This document shows positions 22,939-31,320 of a stretch of 63,081 bases of DNA, piece after piece (position 1 is the first letter of the stretch; the number at the start of each line of letters is the position of its first letter). The stretch spans positions 1-63,081 of the forward strand of contig NZ_BCTC01000033.1 of the NCBI RefSeq assembly GCF_001571085.1, written 5' to 3'. Made by a program: the position numbers and the translations under genes. The DNA comes from Azohydromonas lata NBRC 102462 (GTDB lineage Bacteria > Pseudomonadota > Gammaproteobacteria > Burkholderiales > Burkholderiaceae_C). The notes beneath the pieces are model-generated. The model searched no databases, was not told the origin of the DNA, and worked only from the letters and a program-made list of their open reading frames with translations.

Positions 22939-23973
22939 ATGCTTCCTATTCCCGCTCTTGCGCCGTCGCCTGCCGGTGCCGTCCTGCCGTCCGTTGAGCC
23001 GTCCGACTTGGGGCCGCTGCGCCTGGTGGGCGACGTGGGCGGCACCAATGCCCGTTTCGCGCTGGTGCGCGGTGCGCGCGGCCTGCCGCAGATGCAGCGC
23101 ACGCTGGCAACGGCGGACCACCCGGACCTGGCCTCGGCGGTCGAAACCTATTTGGAAAGCCTGCACGGATTTCCGGAACGTCCTGTCGAAGCGGCCGTGG
23201 CCATCGCCTGTGCCGTGCAGGGCGACGGGCTGCGCATGACCAACAGCCGCTGGCAGTTCTCCATCGAGGCCACGCGGCAGCGCCTGGGCCTGCGGCGGCT
23301 GCTCATGCTCAACGACTGGGAGGCCATGGCGCACGCCGTGCCGGCGTTTCAGCCGCAAGACCTGCTGCACTTGGGCGGCGGCGCGCCGGACGCCTTGGCG
23401 CCTTGCGTGCTGCTTGGGCCGGGGACGGGCTTGGGCGTGTCTTCTCTCGTGCGCTCACGCGGCGGCGAATGGGTGGCCGTGGCGGGCGAGGGCGGGCACG
23501 CGACGCTGGCGCCCGGCGGCCCGCGCGAGGCGGACATTCTGCGCGCCACGTGGTCCGAGCACCTGCACGTCTCGGCCGAGCGGCTGATTTCCGGCATGGG
23601 GCTGGAAAACCTGTACCGCGCGATTGCCAGGCTGGACGGCGTGATGCCGCAGCCGCTCACCGCCGCCCAGGTGTGCGAGCGCGGGTTGGCGGGCACGGAC
23701 GCGCAGTGCGCCGAGGCGGTGGACACGTTTTGCAGCCTGCTGGGCAGCGTGGCGGGCAACCTGGCGCTGACGCTGGGCGCGCGCGGCGGCGTGTATTTCG
23801 GCGGCGGCATCCTGGGCCGCTTCGGCGAGGACTATCTGCTTCGCCGCTCGCCGCTGCGCGCCGCCTTTGAAGCCAAGGGGCGGTTTGCGGGCTACCTGGA
23901 GCGCATTCCGACTTTCTTGATCCGCGCGCCGCAGCCGGCGCTGCTGGGCGCGGCGGCGGCGTTGGGGGAATGA
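22939..23973 (+). CDS. glk: Glucokinase
   Basis: Phosphorylates glucose with ATP to glucose 6-phosphate, the substrate of the zwf product encoded nearby. The 344 residues carry the phosphate-binding motif GDVGGTNARFALV (31-43), the catalytic region LNDWEAMAHAV, a second ATP motif GPGTGLGVS, GEGGHATLAP and the C-terminal GARGGVYFGGGI. All match the ROK-unrelated, E. coli-type glucokinase family (PF02685). Its promoter holds the TTAAT repeats seen at the importer operon. The stop codon lies inside a 16-base match to the hairpin repeat at 59511-59562, so the last codon or two may have been shaped by a repeat insertion. Confidence 0.95.
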   Translation: MLPIPALAPSPAGAVLPSVEPSDLGPLRLVGDVGGTNARFALVRGARGLPQMQRTLATADHPDLASAVETYLESLHGFPERPVEAAVAIACAVQGDGLRMTNSRWQFSIEATRQRLGLRRLLMLNDWEAMAHAVPAFQPQDLLHLGGGAPDALAPCVLLGPGTGLGVSSLVRSRGGEWVAVAGEGGHATLAPGGPREADILRATWSEHLHVSAERLISGMGLENLYRAIARLDGVMPQPLTAAQVCERGLAGTDAQCAEAVDTFCSLLGSVAGNLALTLGARGGVYFGGGILGRFGEDYLLRRSPLRAAFEAKGRFAGYLERIPTFLIRAPQPALLGAAAALGE

Positions 23974-23988
23974 CGAAGTAGGGTGCGA

Positions 23989-24019
23989 GGCGCCTTGGCT
24001 TGCGAGATGCCAAGGCGCC
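23989..24019. terminator. Bidirectional terminator between glk and the stress-protein gene
   Basis: Perfect 10-bp stem GGCGCCTTGG/CCAAGGCGCC with an 11-base loop, placed between two convergent stop codons 55 bases apart. No long T run follows on either strand. Confidence 0.7.
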
Positions 24020-24028
24020 CCAGCGCCC

Positions 24029-24568
24029 TCAATGCATGCGCACCTGCCCGTACTCCCCCATGTCCTTGGGCGGATGCCCGGTGACGGCGGAGCGGGCCAT
24101 CTTCAAGAGCTGCACGGCCTTGCTTTCGTGCACGTCCCAGTACTCGGCGTGGGTGATGCGCACGCGCACCAGGGCCACGTCGGGGTCGTCCGGGCCGTTG
24201 GGGAACCAGGCCTCGGTGGCGGTGTTCCACAGCGTGCGCTTGCGCCCGGCGTCCTCCACCAGCTCGGCCGTGCCGGCCACGGAGACGTAGGTGTCGCTGG
24301 ACGGGTCGGCGTAGGCCACGTTGACCTGTGCGTCGCGCTGCAGGTCGGCGCAGGGCTCGCTGCTGCGCGACATGAAGAACCACAGCACGTCGTCCGTGTC
24401 GGTGCCGCGGTTTTGCGTGGTCATGGGGCGCGAGTGCAGGTGGCCGTTCTCGTGCCGCGTGGTGAACATGCCGAAGCGCATGTCCTTGATCATCTTCCAC
24501 AGCTTGGCGATGTTGGCCGGGTCGTGCCCGTCGTGCGAGGCGTGGTCGGTGTGCTGGTCCTGGCTCAT
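24029..24568 (-). CDS. Pyridoxamine 5'-phosphate oxidase-fold general stress protein (GS26-like)
   Basis: Small cytoplasmic flavin- or F420-fold protein of the general stress protein 26 group. The 179 residues begin with a His/Asp-rich stretch (SQDQHTDHASHDGHDP). They continue with the split-barrel features KDMRFGMFTTRHENGHLHSRPMTT, LWFFMSRSSEPCADL and VNVAYADPSSDTYVSVAGTAEL. The family binds flavin nucleotides; its true substrate is unknown. The ATG at 24568 has AGGAAA about nine bases upstream. It stands alone, facing glk. Confidence 0.88.
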   Translation of the reverse strand: MSQDQHTDHASHDGHDPANIAKLWKMIKDMRFGMFTTRHENGHLHSRPMTTQNRGTDTDDVLWFFMSRSSEPCADLQRDAQVNVAYADPSSDTYVSVAGTAELVEDAGRKRTLWNTATEAWFPNGPDDPDVALVRVRITHAEYWDVHESKAVQLLKMARSAVTGHPPKDMGEYGQVRMH

Positions 24569-24714
24569 GGTTGTGGTTTCCTGCTGGGGTGGGCCGCGGC
24601 CCGGGACTGGGTGATCGGCAAGGGCCATTCCCGGGCCCCGGGTCCTGCGCGGGGCGGCGCGGCCATCGCCCGCGTTCCTCGCCGGGCCGGGAGCCGGCGC
24701 GTAGCATCCCCGGC

Positions 24715-26103
24715 ATGAAGTGGCTTCGCCCGTGGCTGTACGGCCTGGCGCTCGCGCTCGGCCTGGCCGGCGCGTGGCGCGCGCTGGCCGATGCGTCCGC
24801 CCCTGCCTCCGCGCCGGGGCCGGCGCCGGTGCTGCTGCTCACCGTCTCCGGCGCCATCGGCCCCGCGACGGCCCTGCGCTTCGAGCGCGCGCTCAAGCAG
24901 GCCGGGCAGGAGCGCGCCGCGATGCTGGTGCTGCAACTGGACACGCCGGGCGGCCTGGACAAGTCCATGCGCGACGTGATCAAGCGCCTGCTGGCCTCGC
25001 CCGTGCCGGTCGCGGTGTTCGTGGCCCCGCAGGGCGCGCGGGCGGCCAGCGCCGGCACCTACATCCTCTATGCGGCGCACGTGGCCGCCATGGCACCGGC
25101 GACGAACTTGGGCGCGGCCACGCCGGTGGCGGTCGGCCCCGGCGGGGCGGCGCCGCAGGCCGCCTCGGCGCCGCAGGACGCCATGGCCGCCAAGCGCGTC
25201 AACGACGCCGTGGCCTACATCCGCGGCCTGGCGCAACTGCGCGGGCGCAATGCCGATTGGGCCGAGCGCGCCGTGCGCGACGCCGCCAGCCTGGACGCGC
25301 GCCAGGCGCTGGCGCAGGGCGTCATCGACCTCGTCGCCGACGACCTGCCCACGCTGCTGCGCCGCCTGGACGGCCGCACCCTCGCCGTGGGCGAGCGCCG
25401 CGTGACCCTGGCCACCGCCCATGCGCCGGTCAAGGCCCTGCAGCCCGGCTGGCGCGACGAGCTGCTGGAGAGCTTGAGCGACCCCAGCGTGGCGCTGGCG
25501 CTGATGACCATTGGCCTCTACGGCCTGGTGTTCGAGTTCGCCAACCCCGGCTTCGTCCTGCCCGGCGTGGTGGGCGGCGTGTCGCTGCTGCTGGGCCTGT
25601 TTGGGCTGCAGATGCTGCCCATCAACCACGCCGGGCTGGCGCTGGTGCTGCTGGGCCTGGCGCTGCTGGCGGCCGAAGTTTTTGTGCCCAGCTTCGGCGT
25701 GCTCGGCTTGGGCGGCCTGGCCGCCTTCGGCCTGGGCGCGGCCCTGCTCACCGACGGCGACGTGCCCGGCCTGGCCATCCCCTGGCCACTGATCGCCGTG
25801 CTCATGCTGACCTCCGCCGCCTTCATCGGCGGCGTGGCGATGCTGGCGCTGCGCACGCGGCGGCGCCCGCAGGTGGGCGGCACGGCGGTGCTCATGGGCG
25901 AGCGGGGCGAATTGCTGGAAGTGCAGGGCGACGCCGGGTGGGCCCGCGTGGCCGGCACGCCCTGGCGGGTGCGCGGCGTGGCCGGCCTGCTGCCGGGCCA
26001 GGCGCTGCGCGTCACCGGCCAGGACGGCCTCACGCTGCTGGTGCGGCCCGCCCAAGTACCCAAGGACACGCCCAAGGATCACGACACACGAGGACAGAGG
26101 TGA
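24715..26103 (+). CDS. NfeD-family membrane serine protease (ClpP-type domain plus NfeD)
   Basis: Membrane protein that pairs with an SPFH/stomatin partner and probably cleaves hydrophobic segments near it. The 462 residues start with a signal/anchor (about 8-25). A ClpP-like protease domain follows, with catalytic Ser112 in RAASAGTYI and Lys160 in MAAKRVNDA, the Ser-Lys dyad known from archaeal PH1510. Next are four or five membrane helices (about 255-385) and a C-terminal OB-fold NfeD domain ([23 protein letters not shown]). A TAGCAT box lies seven bases before the ATG without a ribosome binding site, suggesting leaderless translation. The SPFH gene begins four bases after the stop, as is usual for this pair. 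Confidence 0.9.
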   Translation: MKWLRPWLYGLALALGLAGAWRALADASAPASAPGPAPVLLLTVSGAIGPATALRFERALKQAGQERAAMLVLQLDTPGGLDKSMRDVIKRLLASPVPVAVFVAPQGARAASAGTYILYAAHVAAMAPATNLGAATPVAVGPGGAAPQAASAPQDAMAAKRVNDAVAYIRGLAQLRGRNADWAERAVRDAASLDARQALAQGVIDLVADDLPTLLRRLDGRTLAVGERRVTLATAHAPVKALQPGWRDELLESLSDPSVALALMTIGLYGLVFEFANPGFVLPGVVGGVSLLLGLFGLQMLPINHAGLALVLLGLALLAAEVFVPSFGVLGLGGLAAFGLGAALLTDGDVPGLAIPWPLIAVLMLTSAAFIGGVAMLALRTRRRPQVGGTAVLMGERGELLEVQGDAGWARVAGTPWRVRGVAGLLPGQALRVTGQDGLTLLVRPAQVPKDTPKDHDTRGQR

Positions 26104-26107
26104 GGAC

Positions 26108-26896
26108 ATGAGCGATCTGCTGCCCACGGGCTTTCTGGTGCTGCTGGGCTTTGCGCTGGTGGTGCTGCTGGTGAACTCGCTGCGCATCCTGCGCGAGTAC
26201 GAGCGCGGCGTGGTGTTTCAACTGGGCCGCTTCTGGAGCGTGAAGGGGCCGGGGCTGGTCATCCTCATCCCGGGGCTGCAGCAGATGGTCAAGGTGGACC
26301 TGCGCGTGCGCGTCATCGACGTGCCGTCGCAGGACATCATCACCCGCGACAACGTCTCGGTGAAGGTCAACGCGGTGCTGTACTTCCAGGTGGTAAAGCC
26401 GGAGCGGGCCATCATCCAGGTCGAGAACTACCTGGGCGCCACCAGCCAGCTCGCGCAGACCACGCTGCGCGCCGTGCTGGGCAAGCACGAGCTGGACGAA
26501 CTGCTGTCCGAACGCGAGCGGCTGAACCTGGACATCCAGAAGATCCTGGACGCCCAGACCGACAGTTGGGGCATCAAGGTCACCAACGTCGAGATCAAGC
26601 ACGTGGACCTGGGTGAGTCCATGGTGCGCGCCATCGCCCGCCAGGCCGAGGCCGAGCGCGAGCGCCGCGCCAAGGTCATACACGCCGAGGGCGAATTGCA
26701 GGCCTCGCAGCAGCTCGCCCAGGCCGCCGAAATCCTGGGCCGCCAGCCGCAGGCGCTGCAGTTGCGCTACCTGGAAACGCTCACGGTGATCGCGGCGGAC
26801 AAGAACTCCACCATCGTGTTCCCGCTGCCGGTGGACATCCTCGGTCCGCTGATCGAGGGCATGCGCCGCAGCGACAAGCCCCGCGACGCCGGCTGA
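26108..26896 (+). CDS. SPFH/stomatin-like membrane protein (slipin)
   Basis: Forms membrane-bound oligomers thought to organise lipid microdomains; partner of the NfeD protease. The 262 residues have one N-terminal membrane segment ([18 protein letters not shown]), then the SPFH domain ([45 protein letters not shown]) and a charged helical stretch ([23 protein letters not shown]). The C-terminus has [20 protein letters not shown], a slipin hallmark. GAGGTGAGG precedes the ATG. It is tightly coupled to the gene upstream. Confidence 0.93.
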   Translation: MSDLLPTGFLVLLGFALVVLLVNSLRILREYERGVVFQLGRFWSVKGPGLVILIPGLQQMVKVDLRVRVIDVPSQDIITRDNVSVKVNAVLYFQVVKPERAIIQVENYLGATSQLAQTTLRAVLGKHELDELLSERERLNLDIQKILDAQTDSWGIKVTNVEIKHVDLGESMVRAIARQAEAERERRAKVIHAEGELQASQQLAQAAEILGRQPQALQLRYLETLTVIAADKNSTIVFPLPVDILGPLIEGMRRSDKPRDAG

Positions 26897-26939
26897 GCTG
26901 CCCTTTCGTTGCCCCCGCCACCAACCCGCCCATCTGCCC

Positions 26940-27812
26940 ATGACCGCATCGCCCAAGCTCTACCGCCACTTCGCCACCCAGGCCGAGATCGACGGCCAGT
27001 ACAACCCCTCGCTGGGCGTGGACGACCCCGCGGCCGAGATGCGGCACTACGTGGAGGTCAGCCAACAGGCCCGCGAACGGTTGCCCTGCAGGCGGAACAT
27101 TCCCTACGGCCCCACGCTGGCCGAGACGCTGGACATCTTCCCCGCCGCGCAGCCCAACGCGCCGGTGTTCGTGTTCATCCACGGCGGCTACTGGCGGGCC
27201 TTGAGCGCGGGCGACTTCAGCAGCGTGGCCCTGGGCCCGCAGGCATTGGGCATCACCACCGTGGTGGTGAATTACGCGCTGTGCCCGCAGGTCAGCATCG
27301 ACGAGATCACCCGCCAGGCGCGCGCGGCCGTGGCCTGGGTGCTGCGCCACATCGGCTCCTACGGCGGCGACCCCACGCGCGTGGCCGTGGGCGGGCATTC
27401 CGCGGGTGGGCACCTGGCCGCCATGAGCCTGCTCGCGCCCTGGGCGCGCGACTACGGGCTGCCGGACGATCCGCTGGCCGGCGCGCTGCTGTTCAGCGGC
27501 CTCTACGAGCTGGAGCCCCTGCGCTGGAGCTACCTGCAGCCCATGATCCAGTTGGACGAGGGCGTCATCCGCCGCAACTCGCCCACGCGGCTGGTGCGGC
27601 CCTGCGCGACGCCCGCGTGGGTGACCTGGGGCGCCCTGGAGTCCAGCGAGTTCGCGCGGCAGTCCACGGCGTTTGCTGAACAGTGGCGGCGGGCGGGGAA
27701 CGAGGTGGAGCTGTCCCCTATCGCCGATACGCACCACTTCACCGTGATCCACGGGTTGGAGGACGCGGCCAGCCCGGTGTGCCGATGGCTCGCCGCTCGG
27801 CTGGGCCTGTGA
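26940..27812 (+). CDS. Alpha/beta hydrolase of the HGGYW type, possible kynurenine formamidase
   Basis: Soluble esterase or amidase. The 290 residues show the oxyanion-hole motif HGGYW (81-85), nucleophile Ser154 in GGHSAGGHLA and a likely catalytic His near 265-266 (THHFTVI). This pattern (HGG-x-W plus GHSAG) is shared by animal-type kynurenine formamidases and some bacterial esterases. Because kynA is 6 kb downstream and no other formamidase is in the window, it could convert N-formylkynurenine to kynurenine. That is inference; many family members hydrolyse other esters. It is a single gene with no strong ribosome binding site, just after the SPFH gene. Confidence 0.7.
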   Translation: MTASPKLYRHFATQAEIDGQYNPSLGVDDPAAEMRHYVEVSQQARERLPCRRNIPYGPTLAETLDIFPAAQPNAPVFVFIHGGYWRALSAGDFSSVALGPQALGITTVVVNYALCPQVSIDEITRQARAAVAWVLRHIGSYGGDPTRVAVGGHSAGGHLAAMSLLAPWARDYGLPDDPLAGALLFSGLYELEPLRWSYLQPMIQLDEGVIRRNSPTRLVRPCATPAWVTWGALESSEFARQSTAFAEQWRRAGNEVELSPIADTHHFTVIHGLEDAASPVCRWLAARLGL

Positions 27813-27923
27813 TTTCGCACTGAGCGTCAGCCTCGGCGCTCCTGCCGCCCGCCGCGGGCGGCCTTCTCCCACCATCCGTGAAACCCCGGGGTGCCGCCCC
27901 CCAATCTCCGCTTGTTTGTCGCG

Positions 27924-27941
27924 ATTTATGTATACAAAATA
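27924..27941. promoter_or_regulatory. GTATAC-centred palindrome before the NCS1 permease gene
   Basis: ATTTATGTATACAAAATA, an imperfect palindrome centred on GTATAC, lies about 85 bases before the permease ATG. TnGTATACnA sites are common operators of GntR/FCD regulators, and such a regulator is encoded two genes downstream. Confidence 0.45.
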
Positions 27942-28021
27942 GGTGCACGATCTGCGGAAGGCACCACGCGTCGCCGCGGCATCGAAGCCGTCACGAGACC
28001 ACTACAAGCGATGGAGACAGC

Positions 28022-29506
28022 ATGAACACGATCGCCACCGGCGTCAGTGCCGCGGCCCAGGCGGGGCCCGCGCACACCGAGGAATCCAATGCGCTCATCA
28101 AGCCGGGTTACGACCCGCGGCTGACCAACGAGGACCTGGCGCCGCTGAAGCGCCAGACCTGGGGCCAATACAACATCTTTGCCTTCTGGATGTCCGACGT
28201 GCACAGCGTCGGCGGCTACATCACCGCGGGCAGCCTGTTCGCGCTGGGCCTCTCCAGCTGGCAGGTGCTGGTGGCGCTGCTGGTGGGCATCTGCATCGTC
28301 CAGTTCTTCTGCAACCTCGTGGCCAAACCCAGCCAGGTCACGGGCACGCCGTACCCCGTCATCTGCCGTGCCTCCTTCGGCGTGCTGGGCGCCAACATCC
28401 CCGCCGTCATCCGCGGCCTCATCGCCGTGGCCTGGTACGGCATCCAGACCTACCTCGCCTCCGCCGCCTTCATGGTGCTGGCATTGCACTTCTTCCCCCA
28501 CCTCGCGCCCTACGCCGACGTGCAGCAGCACGGCTTCGTGGGCCTGTCCACGCTGGGCTGGGTCGCCTTCATGGTGATGTGGACGCTGCAGGCCTTCGTG
28601 TTCTGGCACGGCATGGAGTCCATCCGCAAGTTCATCGACTGGGCCGGCCCCGCCGTCTACGTCGTCATGGCCGTGCTGTGCGGCTGGCTGGTGTGGAAGG
28701 CCGGCTGGGACAACATCAACATGAACCTGGGCGGCGTGAAGTTCCAGGGCTGGGACGCGCTGCCGGTGATGCTCTCGGCCATCGCCCTGGTGGTGAGCTA
28801 CTTCAGCGGCCCCATGCTCAACTTCGGCGACTTCTCTCGCTACGGCAAGCATTTCGACGCGGTGAAGAAGGGCAACTTCTGGGGCCTGCCGGTGAACTTC
28901 GTGTTCTTCTCGCTGCTCACCGTCGTCACCACCGCCGCCACGCTGCCGGTGTTCGGGGAGTTGATCACCGACCCCGTGCACACGGTCAGCAAGATCGACA
29001 GCACCACCGCCGTCGTCCTGGGCGCGCTGACCTTCATGGTCGCCACCATCGGCATCAACATCGTCGCCAACTTCGTCTCGCCGGCCTTCGACTTCTCCAA
29101 CTGCAACCCGCAGAAGATCAGCTGGCGCACCGGCGGCATGATCGCCGCGGTCGGCTCCGTGTTCATCACGCCCTGGAACCTCTACAACAACCCCGAGGTC
29201 ATCCACTACACGCTGGACATCCTGGGCGCCTTCATCGGCCCGCTGTTCGGCATCCTCATCGCCGACTACTACCTGGTGCAGAAGCAGCAGGTGCACGTCG
29301 ATGACCTCTACACGCTCAGCCCCCAGGGCCGCTACTGGTACCAGAACGGCGTGAACCGCCGCGCGGTGATGGCCCTGGTGCCGTCCGCCCTGATCCCCAT
29401 GCTGTGCGTGATCGTCCCCGACTGGCGCGGCGCCGCCAACTACGCCTGGTTCATAGGCACCGGCCTGGGTTTTATTTTTCACGCTCTGTTGAGCAGGCAA
29501 TGCTGA
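28022..29506 (+). CDS. NCS1-family nucleobase/allantoin/hydantoin permease
   Basis: Cation-coupled importer of a cyclic nitrogen compound. The 494 residues give about 12 membrane helices. The NCS1 start is clear (NEDLAPLKRQTWGQYNIFAFWMSDVHSVGGYI). Other motifs are VICRASFGVLGANIPAVIRGLIAVAWYGIQTY and SGPMLNFGDFSRY, found in allantoin and hydantoin carriers such as PucI and Mhp1. ATG 28022 follows GGAGACAGC. The next gene encodes a hydantoin/allantoin-type racemase, which supports allantoin or a 5-substituted hydantoin as substrate over a simple purine. Confidence 0.92.
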   Translation: MNTIATGVSAAAQAGPAHTEESNALIKPGYDPRLTNEDLAPLKRQTWGQYNIFAFWMSDVHSVGGYITAGSLFALGLSSWQVLVALLVGICIVQFFCNLVAKPSQVTGTPYPVICRASFGVLGANIPAVIRGLIAVAWYGIQTYLASAAFMVLALHFFPHLAPYADVQQHGFVGLSTLGWVAFMVMWTLQAFVFWHGMESIRKFIDWAGPAVYVVMAVLCGWLVWKAGWDNINMNLGGVKFQGWDALPVMLSAIALVVSYFSGPMLNFGDFSRYGKHFDAVKKGNFWGLPVNFVFFSLLTVVTTAATLPVFGELITDPVHTVSKIDSTTAVVLGALTFMVATIGINIVANFVSPAFDFSNCNPQKISWRTGGMIAAVGSVFITPWNLYNNPEVIHYTLDILGAFIGPLFGILIADYYLVQKQQVHVDDLYTLSPQGRYWYQNGVNRRAVMALVPSALIPMLCVIVPDWRGAANYAWFIGTGLGFIFHALLSRQC

Positions 29507-29579
29507 GACCCGTGTGAGAAGCCGGGGCCGCCCCAGCTGCCCCGGCGCATCCAGCCCAACGACTACAAGCAAGCACCCC

Positions 29580-30335
29580 ATGAGAGTAAAAATCATCAAC
29601 CCCAACACGACGGCCGGCATGACGGCCAAGATCGGCGCGGCGGCCCGCGCCGTGGCGCGGCCGGGCACCGACATCGTCGCCGTCAACCCGGCCATGGGCC
29701 CCGTGTCCATAGAGAGCCATTACGACGAGGCCCTGGCCGTGCCGGGGCTGCTGCAGGAGATCGCCGCGGGCGAGCGCGCGGGCATGGACGGCTACGTCAT
29801 CGCCTGCTTCGGCGACCCCGGGCTGCTTGCGGCGCGCGAGCTGGCGCGCGCGCCGGTGGTGGGCATCGCCGAGGCCGCCATGCACGTGGCCAGCCTCATC
29901 GGCGCCTCCTTCAGCGTGGTCACCACGCTGGATCGCACCCGCGGCCAGGCCTGGCACTTGGCCGAGCGCTACGGCATGAAGCGCTTCTGCGCCAACGTGC
30001 GCGCCTGCGAGCTGCCCGTGCTGGAGCTGGAGGTGCCCGGCTCCAACGCCCGCCAGCGCGTGCTGGACGAGTGCCGCCGCGCGCTGGCCGAGGACGGCTG
30101 CGACGTCATCGTCCTGGGCTGCGCCGGCATGGCCGACCTCTGCCGCGAGCTCTCCCAGGCCCTGGGCGTGCCGGTGGTGGACGGCGTGGCCGCGGCCGTG
30201 CAGCTCGTGGAGTCGCTGGCCGCGCTGGGCCTGCGCACCTCCAAGCGCGGCGAGCTGGCCGCGCCGATCGCCAAGCCGCTGCGCGGCCTGCTCGAAGGTT
30301 TCACCTTGCCCTCGCAAGACCCGCTGGCGGCCTGA
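29580..30335 (+). CDS. Hydantoin/allantoin racemase (Asp/Glu racemase superfamily)
   Basis: Interconverts enantiomers of a hydantoin or allantoin so that a stereospecific hydrolase can use both. The 251 residues begin MRVKIINPNTTAGMT, a signature of this group. The two catalytic cysteines are visible: C76 in VIACFGDPG and C181 in VLGCAGMADL. No hydrolase (hydantoinase, allantoinase or carbamoylase) gene is nearby, so the rest of the pathway must lie elsewhere. It follows the permease after 73 bases on the same strand. HyuE and HpxA are the closest named members I can think of, but the two cannot be told apart here. Confidence 0.87.
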   Translation: MRVKIINPNTTAGMTAKIGAAARAVARPGTDIVAVNPAMGPVSIESHYDEALAVPGLLQEIAAGERAGMDGYVIACFGDPGLLAARELARAPVVGIAEAAMHVASLIGASFSVVTTLDRTRGQAWHLAERYGMKRFCANVRACELPVLELEVPGSNARQRVLDECRRALAEDGCDVIVLGCAGMADLCRELSQALGVPVVDGVAAAVQLVESLAALGLRTSKRGELAAPIAKPLRGLLEGFTLPSQDPLAA

Positions 30336-30365
30336 GCGCCGTCAGGGTGGCCGGGCGGGGCCGCT

Positions 30366-30380
30366 GCCTAAAATTTAGGC
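30366..30380 (+). promoter_or_regulatory. Palindromic promoter/operator of the GntR gene
   Basis: Perfect odd palindrome GCCTAAA-A-TTTAGGC ends one base before the GntR ATG and contains a -10-like TAAAAT (30369-30374). This suggests autoregulation and a leaderless mRNA. Confidence 0.5.
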
Positions 30381-30381
30381 C

Positions 30382-31188
30382 ATGCCCACCAAGAAGCGAT
30401 CCACCCCCGCCTCCGCTCCCGCCACGGACGAGGCCACCGCCGCCGGCGCCATCCCCCCCGAGGCCGACGGCGGCGACGCTGACGGCCCAAGCGCGGCCGC
30501 GGCCGGGCAGCGCAGCGTCAGCGCCGAGGAGATCGCGCAGGACATCGCCACCGCCATCGTCGAAAAGCGCCTGCCCCCCGGCACCCGGCTGCGCGAGGAG
30601 GCGCTGGGCAAGGTCTACGGCGTGAGCCGCACCAAGATACGCGCCGCGCTGCTCACGCTCTCGCGCGACAAGCTCATCCAGATCGTCCCGGACAAGGGTG
30701 CGCTGGTGAGCAAGCCCAGCGTGCAGGAGGCGCGCGAGGTGTTCGCGGTGCGCCGCGTGCTGGAGGCCGAGGTGGTGCGCCTCTTCGTGGCCCAGGCCCG
30801 CCCGCGCGACTTCGAGCGGCTGCAGCAGCACATCCACATCGAGCGCACGACGCTGGAGCCCCGCACCAGCGTGGGCAGCGCGCGCGAGAAGCTGCTGGGC
30901 GACTTCCACGTCGAGATGGCCGAGTGCACGGGCAACGTGACGCTCACGGAGCTGGTGCGCGAGATGGTGGCGCGCAGCTCGCTCATCGCCATGCTCTACC
31001 CCTCCACCAACGACCCGCACTGCTCCAGCGACGAGCACGAGGAGCTGCTGCGCGTGTGCCGCCGCGGCGACACCGCCGCGGCCGTGGCCTGCATGAACGA
31101 GCACCTGCAGCGCGTGGAAGCCAGCCTGCGCCTGGACGGCGGCGTGCCGGAGCGCCAGCTCGACCTGGTCAAGGCCCTGCTGAGCTGA
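30382..31188 (+). CDS. GntR-family (FCD) transcription regulator
   Basis: Likely regulator of the permease/racemase genes. The 268 residues have a disordered Ala/Pro/Asp-rich N-terminus of about 45. A GntR winged helix follows (VEKRLPPGTRLREEALGKVYGVSRTKIRAALLTLSRDKLI, about 58-100). The helical FCD effector domain keeps the usual metal-binding histidines (DFHVEM, SDEHEEL, MNEHLQ), so it may bind a small carboxylate or ureide through a metal. The ATG is preceded by a TAAAAT box and palindrome rather than a ribosome binding site. It resembles HpxS-type regulators by context. Confidence 0.88.
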   Translation: MPTKKRSTPASAPATDEATAAGAIPPEADGGDADGPSAAAAGQRSVSAEEIAQDIATAIVEKRLPPGTRLREEALGKVYGVSRTKIRAALLTLSRDKLIQIVPDKGALVSKPSVQEAREVFAVRRVLEAEVVRLFVAQARPRDFERLQQHIHIERTTLEPRTSVGSAREKLLGDFHVEMAECTGNVTLTELVREMVARSSLIAMLYPSTNDPHCSSDEHEELLRVCRRGDTAAAVACMNEHLQRVEASLRLDGGVPERQLDLVKALLS

Positions 31189-31320
31189 GGCATTCCACGG
31201 GCCGTTGCAGGGGGGTAACGGGTACCAGGATGTGACGCAATCCGCGCCGGCCGTCACTTTTGTCAATGTGGCGGAAGGCTCAGGCGCTAGGCTGTCTTGT
31301 CCTGGCATTTTCCCGTGTCC

